Origin: an uncultured Treponema sp.
GTDB lineage: Bacteria; Spirochaetota; Spirochaetia; Treponematales; Treponemataceae
NCBI GenBank assembly: GCA_937901865.1
Contig: CALDID010000168.1
Span: 1-35,055 of the forward strand
DNA: 35,055 bases
Reading direction: 5' to 3'
Positions 29,686 to 35,055 of this stretch are shown here, one piece after another. Below the pieces are notes generated by a model that was not told where the DNA came from, searched no databases, and saw only the letters and a program-made list of their open reading frames with translations. The position numbers and the translations under genes are program-made. The stretch's first letter is position 1; each line of letters begins with the position of its first letter.

Positions 29686-30539
29686 CAAACCGCCACAACT
29701 GTTTTTGTTTCCGTCAGCGGATTTCCGTCAAGCGTAATTGTGTAGTCGGAAAAATCACGCGCAGGAGAATTTCCAGTATGCTCGCATTTTACACGATTAA
29801 ACAACTCGTCAGCAGGCTTTGTGCCAAGTGCTGAATTGTGCTCAAAAATGATAAGCCGCCGTGTCGTCATAAGTCCGCGAGCTGCTGCACGGTCAACCTC
29901 AAACATTTGCGTCAATGCCTCCCACAACACTTCCAAATCTTCTGTTGAAAAACCCGTGCTTGCAGCAAAATGCGGAGAAACGAAGCCGCATACCTTGTAC
30001 AATCCGTACGGAATTGTATATTTGCGCCCCATCGTACGCTCTTTGTCAACATCTTCTTCTTTTGTAACAGCCATTCTCGTAATGCTATGCTCCAATGCAA
30101 CAACAGGCTCAATAGAACGAGCAAATGTTAATTGCACAGGACCGCGTACTTGACCTGCATTCGCTCCTGTAGAAAGGACAGCCCCGAATGTGCGAATATC
30201 AAAGAATTTCTTGCACATTCCCGCACGACCTTTTTCAATATTCTCTCCCTTGGCAGGCTTTTTTGCATTAGCATCAATGCTCAAATCTGCATATACGGTG
30301 TCGATTTCTTTATTGAGAATTGCTTTTTCCTTTACAAAAATGTCATAGCCAGCTTCCGAGCCTTTCACAATCTGCACATAGTTGCGGATTTTGCGCTTGA
30401 GACACACATCGGTGACAATGCCGTTGCCCGTTTCCGCATCAATACGAGGAAGGTTTCCTGCGTCTGGGTCTCCATTTGGATTGCCGTCTTTCACGTCGAA
30501 ATACAACACAAAGTCATAGCGTTTTTCCAACTTTGCCAT
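29685..30539 (-). CDS. cas7: Cas7 backbone subunit of type I-C Cascade (Csd2)
   Basis: This protein has 284 residues from the ATG at 30539. A TTG at 30545, closer to AAGGAG and overlapping the cas8c stop, is an alternative start. The family hallmark FDVKDGNPNGDPDAGNLPR is near residue 14, followed by TDVCLKRKIRNYVQ and a central SIEPVVALEHSITRMAVT. Six or seven copies coat the crRNA in Cascade, and each thumb forces every sixth guide base out of the duplex. That matters for the proposed regulatory guide at 33123-33196, whose only mismatch in an 18-base match is at position 6. Confidence 0.95.
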   Translation of the reverse strand: MAKLEKRYDFVLYFDVKDGNPNGDPDAGNLPRIDAETGNGIVTDVCLKRKIRNYVQIVKGSEAGYDIFVKEKAILNKEIDTVYADLSIDANAKKPAKGENIEKGRAGMCKKFFDIRTFGAVLSTGANAGQVRGPVQLTFARSIEPVVALEHSITRMAVTKEEDVDKERTMGRKYTIPYGLYKVCGFVSPHFAASTGFSTEDLEVLWEALTQMFEVDRAAARGLMTTRRLIIFEHNSALGTKPADELFNRVKCEHTGNSPARDFSDYTITLDGNPLTETKTVVAV

Positions 30540-30541
30540 AA

Positions 30542-32296
30542 TCAATTTACTCCTTCTGTTTGTTCATTTTTTGTAAAGAAGCTCTGCTTCTCGTGATAGT
30601 AGCCGATTGCAAAATATGATTGCTCATTCAAATCCAAGTGCGCAGGAAATGAATCGATTTTTTCCATAATCTCACCTATTTCTTTTTCGCGATTTATCTG
30701 AAGACCACGATTTTTGGACTTTAGTTTGCTCATGTGATTGCGATTCAAGCGCATCAACTGAGTGAAAACCGTTACAGGATTTGTAGAAGCCGCTCCATAA
30801 AACCTGTCCGTAATTGTTGAGTTCAATTCGGTATCAGAGCTCTCCTGCTGAACTTTTTCAAAAGCCGCAAACAGTCTACCCAAAAGATAGCCTGTATTTT
30901 CATTCGTTCTGTCCAATGCCACAGAAACCTCCTTTATATTTTTCTGTCGATTCAAGCGATTTATGTACGCCTTCAAAATTGCAGCACGTTCCCGCGTTAC
31001 CTTTTGCTCTGCTCTGATTCTGCGAATGCACTGCTGCTGCAATGTCGTTGGATACGGCAACTCTTTCAAAATGGACTGCATAACAGAGCCGATAAGATTC
31101 GGTGCAACATTGTCCATTTTATATTCAAGAGCTGTCGCGGAAAGTATCTGATACAAGTTCAAATACTCCTTATCATCAAAAGACGGACGCACAATCTCAA
31201 AATCATCAAAATGCTGCTTTATCCGCTTTGCAAACGTTTCAACCTTGCCCGTTTCCCAAAAGCGCACAGAAATACGAGCTGCATTGGGAGAAAGGCAGAG
31301 CACATAAAAATTAGAATCTAAACCATATTTATCATATTTTCCTGTTTGTACCGCTGCAAAAAGATTTTTTACCGCCCGAATATTTCTGTCGGGGTCATCA
31401 ATTTCTTTATATGCGGTAAAGAAAGCTGAAAAATCACTTTCAAAAGATTCTGATTCTTGCTTTTCTGCCCAAAAGACAATGGTGTCATCTCCCAGTCGAA
31501 ATCTATTTTCTTTTGCCCGCTCATCTTTTATCAAATAATTCAATGCCTTTGTATAAGCATTTTCCGCTTTTACCGAAACAGGCGCATTATAGGATTGTTC
31601 TTTGCCGTAAGAATCATAACCACTATTTTTCTGAAAACCGACAAGTTTTGCATTGCTCTTTGAACCGATAATTGGTGTTGCCGCGTGAAGTCGAGAAACA
31701 ACCGCATTTTCCCCAGTAATAAGACAAACACCTCTTATAATTTCGTTTTCTTCGCTAGATTTATCGCCCGCACTTTTTTGCGCAGTAACTTTTCGTTGAT
31801 ACTCACGAACAGACTCTATCTGCGGAACAATTTCATCTTCCCCCATAAGAACAAAAGAAAGATATCCTGTCGTCTTTTGACATTCTTCCCACAAGTCCGT
31901 AGAAGCAATCTTGTCAAATCCGTTTGCTTTATTCTGCCGATAAAACGCAATAACGGCTTTAATTTCCTTTGTTGACTTCACTTCACTCGGCAAATTTTCA
32001 ATTAAACTGATAAAAGACTCTCGTTTTGCATCATCAAGAAGCACATATCCAACATTATCAAGCAAAAGAGATGCTTTTGGAGTTTTTCCACTTCGCGCAA
32101 CACGCATTGGAAGTTTTTTATATTTATGACCTTGCTTTTTCCCGCTACTATTTATTTCTTCTGTCGAAATCAAATCCACCAAAGAGCCGTCTTCTCGGAT
32201 TTTTATAAGATATTTTATTTCAACATCTTCAAATCCATCTTCGGGAAGCTCATCGCCTTTTCGCTTTGCGTAATCATAAAGAGCCTGCAAAATCAT
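30542..32296 (-). CDS. cas8c: Cas8c large subunit of type I-C Cascade (Csd1)
   Basis: This 584-residue protein starts MILQALYDYAKRKGDELPED with GGAGGTG seven bases upstream. It overlaps the cas5 stop by four bases (ATGA). The family shows through in PMRVARSGKTPKASLLLDNV, ICLITGENAVVSRLHAATPI (here VCLITGENAVVSRLHAATPI), FLVGFQKNSGYDSYGKEQ-like text, and a helical C-terminus (KLKSKNRGLQINREKEIGEI). Cas8c recognises the PAM and, in type I-C, an internal start commonly yields the small subunit Cas11c from its C-terminal part. No premature stop or shift is seen. Confidence 0.94.
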   Translation of the reverse strand: MILQALYDYAKRKGDELPEDGFEDVEIKYLIKIREDGSLVDLISTEEINSSGKKQGHKYKKLPMRVARSGKTPKASLLLDNVGYVLLDDAKRESFISLIENLPSEVKSTKEIKAVIAFYRQNKANGFDKIASTDLWEECQKTTGYLSFVLMGEDEIVPQIESVREYQRKVTAQKSAGDKSSEENEIIRGVCLITGENAVVSRLHAATPIIGSKSNAKLVGFQKNSGYDSYGKEQSYNAPVSVKAENAYTKALNYLIKDERAKENRFRLGDDTIVFWAEKQESESFESDFSAFFTAYKEIDDPDRNIRAVKNLFAAVQTGKYDKYGLDSNFYVLCLSPNAARISVRFWETGKVETFAKRIKQHFDDFEIVRPSFDDKEYLNLYQILSATALEYKMDNVAPNLIGSVMQSILKELPYPTTLQQQCIRRIRAEQKVTRERAAILKAYINRLNRQKNIKEVSVALDRTNENTGYLLGRLFAAFEKVQQESSDTELNSTITDRFYGAASTNPVTVFTQLMRLNRNHMSKLKSKNRGLQINREKEIGEIMEKIDSFPAHLDLNEQSYFAIGYYHEKQSFFTKNEQTEGVN

Positions 32297-33030
32297 TTTC
32301 GCACCTCCTCGCTATTCCAATCAGGAACATTTACAACCCCATTTTCAAGTTTTGCACGGAAAAATGCAGGACGAATATCTTTTGGATTTGTATAGTCCAT
32401 ATCATAAAGCATAAAACCTAAATCGCGCGTTTCGGAAATCGGAATCGCAACTTCTTTCTCTGGCGCAACCAGTTTGAAAAAACAGCTAAACTCCCGACAG
32501 CCCAAATACGGCTGAAAGAAACATTGTCCCTTTTTTGCTCGCCGCTCGAACATCGCATTGTATTTTGCAGGATTTTCATTCGGGTGGTCATCGGTCAAAT
32601 TTTTCTCTGCCAATTCAGATTTTTCTTCTGCATCTATGAGATATTCGGGAAGCGGATTTGCTGTTGCTTTTCTCTGTTTTGGCGGAATAAAAACAAGGTC
32701 TGCATAAAGACGATAGCGTACATCTCTTAAAAAAAGCCCCGCTCTTTGTTGGCGGTTATCTTCAATTATGACTCCATTTGATTTATCATTTGCAACCGCA
32801 CCGACTTCATTGCGCCGTAAGTTTATCCATTTTATAGGATTTAGGACTTCTATCTTTTTTACATTCCAATAAAATGCTGTTTTCCAAAAAATCGCTTCAA
32901 AAATCGCACGAGCAGCAGACGGTGTAATCACATCGTAACTCACTCGTTCAACTTTCATTTCAGGACGTGTAAAACAAGCGAAATCTCCCCACACTTCAAG
33001 GCAAAATGTTTTATCAAAAAATTTTGGCAT
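32293..33030 (-). CDS. cas5c: Cas5c (Cas5d) crRNA-processing endoribonuclease
   Basis: This 245-residue protein begins MPKFFDKTFCLEVWGDFACF, then TRPEMKVERVSYDVITPSAARAIFEAIFW, the conserved Cas5c entry. In type I-C, which lacks Cas6, it cuts the repeat RNA 3' of its hairpin and stays on the 5' handle (UGGAUUGAAAC-like). Here the only repeat-like sequence near the operon is the solitary one at 33167-33191, whose handle would be UGAGUUGAAAC. It is the first gene of the Cascade/adaptation transcript, with its own promoter at 33057-33085. The SD is weak (AAGAAG close to the ATG). Confidence 0.94.
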   Translation of the reverse strand: MPKFFDKTFCLEVWGDFACFTRPEMKVERVSYDVITPSAARAIFEAIFWKTAFYWNVKKIEVLNPIKWINLRRNEVGAVANDKSNGVIIEDNRQQRAGLFLRDVRYRLYADLVFIPPKQRKATANPLPEYLIDAEEKSELAEKNLTDDHPNENPAKYNAMFERRAKKGQCFFQPYLGCREFSCFFKLVAPEKEVAIPISETRDLGFMLYDMDYTNPKDIRPAFFRAKLENGVVNVPDWNSEEVRK

Positions 33031-33056
33031 ATCTTCTTGATGACCTCTATATTTAT

Positions 33057-33085
33057 ATGGTACGACAGAATTTTTAACCTGTCAA
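33057..33085 (-). promoter_or_regulatory. promoter of the cas5-cas8c-cas7-cas4-cas1-cas2 operon
   Basis: On the minus strand, a perfect -35 TTGACA (33085-33080), a 17-bp spacer and TACCAT (33062-33057). It lies 26 bases upstream of the cas5 ATG and just downstream of the guide-matching site at 33092-33109. Confidence 0.75.
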
Positions 33086-33091
33086 CAAAAT

Positions 33092-33112
33092 TTATATAAA
33101 AACTATAAAGAA
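33092..33112 (-). promoter_or_regulatory. predicted Cascade autoregulatory target with TTC PAM
   Basis: On the minus strand TTC (33112-33110), the type I-C PAM, is followed by TTTATAGTTTTTATATAA (33109-33092). This equals the first 18 bases of the guide-like sequence at 33166-33149 (TTTATTGTTTTTATATAA) except for position 6. A protospacer of about 34 bases would reach 33076 and cover the -35 of the cas operon promoter. Confidence 0.6.
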
Positions 33113-33122
33113 ATTTGTAGAA

Positions 33123-33155
33123 TATATAAGGCGATATTTTCTATCACCTTATATA
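33123..33155 (-). terminator. 14-bp hairpin, possible 3' end of the crRNA-like RNA
   Basis: TATATAAGGTGATA and TATCGCCTTATATA form a 14-bp stem around a five-base loop in the minus-strand RNA. One pair is U-G in that RNA but would be a C-A mismatch in plus-strand RNA, which favours a minus-strand transcript. The bases after it are only moderately U-rich. It overlaps guide positions 12 onward. Confidence 0.5.
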
Positions 33156-33196
33156 AAAACAATAAAGTTTCAACTCACGCAAAAATGCGACGAGTT
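33123..33196 (-). ncRNA. putative crRNA-like regulatory RNA (CreR-type) with a degenerate type I-C repeat
   Basis: The minus strand at 33191-33167 reads GTCGCATTTTTGCGTGAG followed by TTGAAAC. It matches the type I-C repeat plan: GTCGC at the 5' side, GCG-TGGATTGAAAC at the 3' side, with a shortened loop. AACTC...GAGTT and CGCA...TGCG make a hairpin that Cas5c could recognise, leaving handle TGAGTTGAAAC against the canonical TGGATTGAAAC (two differences). There is no second repeat. The following bases act as the guide (33166 downward). A weak -10 TATGCT (33208-33203) lies seven bases upstream of the repeat hairpin, with no good -35; read-through from cas3 could also supply the RNA. Boundaries are approximate and expression is unproven. 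Confidence 0.6.
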
Positions 33197-33236
33197 AACA
33201 ATAGCATAAAATTTTCTTTCTTTTCTATACGAAAAA

Positions 33237-34961
33237 CTAAAAAATATAGGTTGCAAATGATTTTATTGAATCAGCGACAAAACCAAGTCCTGTCTGATAA
33301 AGCGTTTCATCATCAAGAGACTGCATAAAAACATCATCAATCGGTTGTATAATTCGTCCTTCTTGTACTAATTGCATAATTTCGTTTTTTGGTAAATTTA
33401 CAGCATACCGCTTCAATTTTCTAAAAATGTTTTTATCAAACTCGCAAGCTGCTAATGCCGTAAGCAAATTGATATTGTCTTTTCCTGTTCGACGAGAGCA
33501 ATAGCGCACATATACAGATGCCTGATATGCGTTATCAATCAGATGATAATTGCTAGAAAGTGTGCGGAACTGAAACTTACACTCCCTCTTTTCGTTCTGC
33601 ATTGCTTTATCAAACTCGCATTTATCAAAATTATTTATTGAACGATAATACTTTCTAAAATATTCCTCATAGAGTTCTGGAGTGAGCGACAATGTGCCGC
33701 CGTGCAATTCTAAAAGCTCTTTTGTGACAATCGCTCCTTTTCTTAACAATCCCGACGGTGCATTCGTAGGTGGATTAAACAAATACACCGTTCCACATTT
33801 CATCTTTCCTTCTCTGTTGCACCGTCCCGCCGACTGGGCAACAGAATCAAGACCTGCAAGAGCGCGAAAAACAACAGGAAAATCTATATCCACGCCACAT
33901 TCAACCAACTGCGTACTTATGACGCGAATCGGCTTTCCTAACCGCAATTTTGCCTTTATCTCCGCAATCACGTTGCTCCGCTCTTCCGCGCACATCAATG
34001 CAGAAAGATGAATAGTTCCTTCCGGCATAAGAGAATGGAGTTCTCGGCAGTCTTTTCGTGTTTGGACAATGCACAAAACTTGGTCAAAATCACAAATTTT
34101 GTCTGCAACACTTTGCCAATCAGCCATTTTTTCATGGGCATAATCCGTATTGATTTCCACCCGTTTCAATTGCTCTGCAAGTTCTGTAGGATTATCAATA
34201 ATCGGCGTTATCAAGTCTTTCGGAATGCCGTCAAAAGCAACGGTATCTGAGCCTATTTTACCTTCAAGTGCAGGCTGCGTTGCTGTGCACAAAACGACGG
34301 TAACGCCAAAACAGCGCACAAGACCGCGCAAAACAGAAAGAATTGATTTCAGATACTCAGGCGGCAGCATTTGCGCTTCGTCAAGGATTATCACAGAATC
34401 AACCAGATTGTGCAGTTTTCTGCAAGAAGAGCTGTGTGCATTGAAAAGGGACTCGAAAAGCTGGACATTCGTGGTCACAATAATCGGCGCGTCCCAATTT
34501 TCCGTGGCAAGTTTTTGTTTTGCAAGGATTCCACTTTCATCATTTTTTTCAAAATCAAAGTTGCAATGATGCTCAAGCACATTTTCTTCGCCGAAAAGGC
34601 ACTTGCCGAATTTCTTAAACTCTTCAATTTCATCATCATTATCCGTGCCGTATTTGTACACTTTCGCCGTCTGTTCGATAATGCTCGTGTAGGGAATCGC
34701 CATGATTATCCGCTTTTTTTGGTGCGCAAGAGCGTGCTCAAGTGCGAATGACATGGAAGACAGCGTCTTTCCGCCACCAGTCGGCAACCTAAGACAAATA
34801 TATGGTACATCTTCCATATTTCGGAGTGATTGATAAGTAGGATTATATCCATCTGCGTCTTGATATTTTTCAAATGCAGCTATACTGCCAATTATCCTAG
34901 CATCAATCAAAAAATCAGATAAAATCTTCAGCGTTCGAGATTGATATTTTTTTAATTGCAT
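33237..34961 (-). CDS. cas3: Cas3 helicase without HD nuclease domain (type I-C)
   Basis: This 574-residue superfamily 2 helicase unwinds target DNA after Cascade binding. Motifs: Walker A LPTGGGKT at 59-66, AIPYTSIIEQ (Ia), Walker B with DEAQ (VIILDEAQMLPPE), VVLCTATQPAL (III), ISTQLVECGVDIDFP (V) and QSAGRCNREG (VI). ATENWDAPIIVTTNVQLFES is characteristic of type I-C Cas3. Usual type I-C Cas3 proteins carry about 200 more residues at the N-terminus with the HD nuclease. Here only about 58 residues precede Walker A, and they (LKKYQSRTLKILSDFL) look like a type III restriction-type helicase start. The HD part must be encoded separately or be missing. The start overlaps the preceding gene (TAATG). 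The C-terminal domain is complete. Confidence 0.92.
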   Translation of the reverse strand: MQLKKYQSRTLKILSDFLIDARIIGSIAAFEKYQDADGYNPTYQSLRNMEDVPYICLRLPTGGGKTLSSMSFALEHALAHQKKRIIMAIPYTSIIEQTAKVYKYGTDNDDEIEEFKKFGKCLFGEENVLEHHCNFDFEKNDESGILAKQKLATENWDAPIIVTTNVQLFESLFNAHSSSCRKLHNLVDSVIILDEAQMLPPEYLKSILSVLRGLVRCFGVTVVLCTATQPALEGKIGSDTVAFDGIPKDLITPIIDNPTELAEQLKRVEINTDYAHEKMADWQSVADKICDFDQVLCIVQTRKDCRELHSLMPEGTIHLSALMCAEERSNVIAEIKAKLRLGKPIRVISTQLVECGVDIDFPVVFRALAGLDSVAQSAGRCNREGKMKCGTVYLFNPPTNAPSGLLRKGAIVTKELLELHGGTLSLTPELYEEYFRKYYRSINNFDKCEFDKAMQNEKRECKFQFRTLSSNYHLIDNAYQASVYVRYCSRRTGKDNINLLTALAACEFDKNIFRKLKRYAVNLPKNEIMQLVQEGRIIQPIDDVFMQSLDDETLYQTGLGFVADSIKSFATYIF

Positions 34962-35055
34962 TAGTCCGCACTCTCCAAATAATTTTTAATTACTTCATAA
35001 AATTCTACTGCGTGAAGATACTGAGTTTCTGCTTCTTCGCATATCACAAATTTTG
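34961..35055 (-). CDS. 3' end of an unidentified gene, probably in the cas operon
   Basis: Thirty codons of a minus-strand frame enter from the right edge, ending KFVICEEAETQYLHAVEFYE and then VIKNYLESAD before a TAA that overlaps the cas3 ATG by one base. That overlap suggests translational coupling with cas3. The tail is helical and acidic and I do not recognise it. Given that the Cas3 next to it lacks its nuclease, a separate HD protein (Cas3'') is one candidate, but nothing in these 30 residues proves it. Confidence 0.65.
   Translation of the reverse strand, partial: KFVICEEAETQYLHAVEFYEVIKNYLESAD

Noticed and set aside
33123..33155. Terminator for plus-strand transcription
   Set aside because: In plus-strand RNA the stem contains a C-A mismatch, and the bases after it are A-rich.
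33175..33209. Mini-ORF MLLLTRRIFA on the minus strand overlapping the solitary repeat, a possible CreT-like toxin peptide
   Set aside because: The SD is weak, the frame is dictated by the repeat itself and nothing supports toxicity. The regulatory-RNA reading explains the sequence better.

Overview
The window most likely comes from a host-associated spirochaete of the Treponema type. The signs are a PnrA/TmpC-like nucleoside lipoprotein with its ABC transporter, loose spirochaetal lipoboxes (FFSC, FASC), a MurA with Asp in place of the catalytic Cys, and a nucleoside kinase with TGS/ThrRS-like N-terminal domains. The genus is an inference from gene content; no rRNA is present.

Layout: 1-193 is a remnant of a PLD-domain helicase gene ending in a dispersed palindromic repeat. 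310-5286 (minus) is a four-gene nucleoside importer. tRNA-Leu(UAA) and a 23-bp tandem array follow, then two unrecognised membrane proteins (5887-8658). murA and pepT (minus) face a GldA-like ATPase plus a fused GldF/GldG-like permease (plus). Next come an Rpn-type nuclease, a Nudix hydrolase, a nucleoside kinase, a MazE-like antitoxin with a decayed mazF, and an HU/DUF4469-like protein. A repeat-rich stretch (18653-19207) precedes a HigB/A-like pair. A glutamate/glutamine-type ABC importer ends with a gamma-glutamyl hydrolase-like gene. A DfsB/ClbS-like protein, peptidase E, a small conserved helical protein and argS follow. The right third (27700-35055, minus) is a type I-C CRISPR-Cas locus, cas3-cas5-cas8c-cas7-cas4-cas1-cas2, with no CRISPR array after cas2.

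The most interesting signal is in the 206-bp gap between cas3 and cas5. A solitary degenerate type I-C repeat is followed by a guide-like sequence. Seventeen of its first 18 bases match a site just upstream of the cas5 promoter, that site has a TTC PAM, and the single mismatch falls at guide position 6, the position flipped out in Cascade. A full-length protospacer would cover the -35 element. This is what a crRNA-like RNA that lets Cascade repress its own operon (CreR type) would look like. The cas3 here has a complete helicase but no HD nuclease domain.

Other patterns: three intergenic arrays of unrelated sequence share a 23-bp period (5612, 18767, 27491). A MITE-like element with TA ends and inverted termini lies at 18991-19148. 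At least six genes start 6-9 nt after a -10 box with no Shine-Dalgarno sequence, which suggests leaderless mRNAs, whereas many other genes have clear SD sites.
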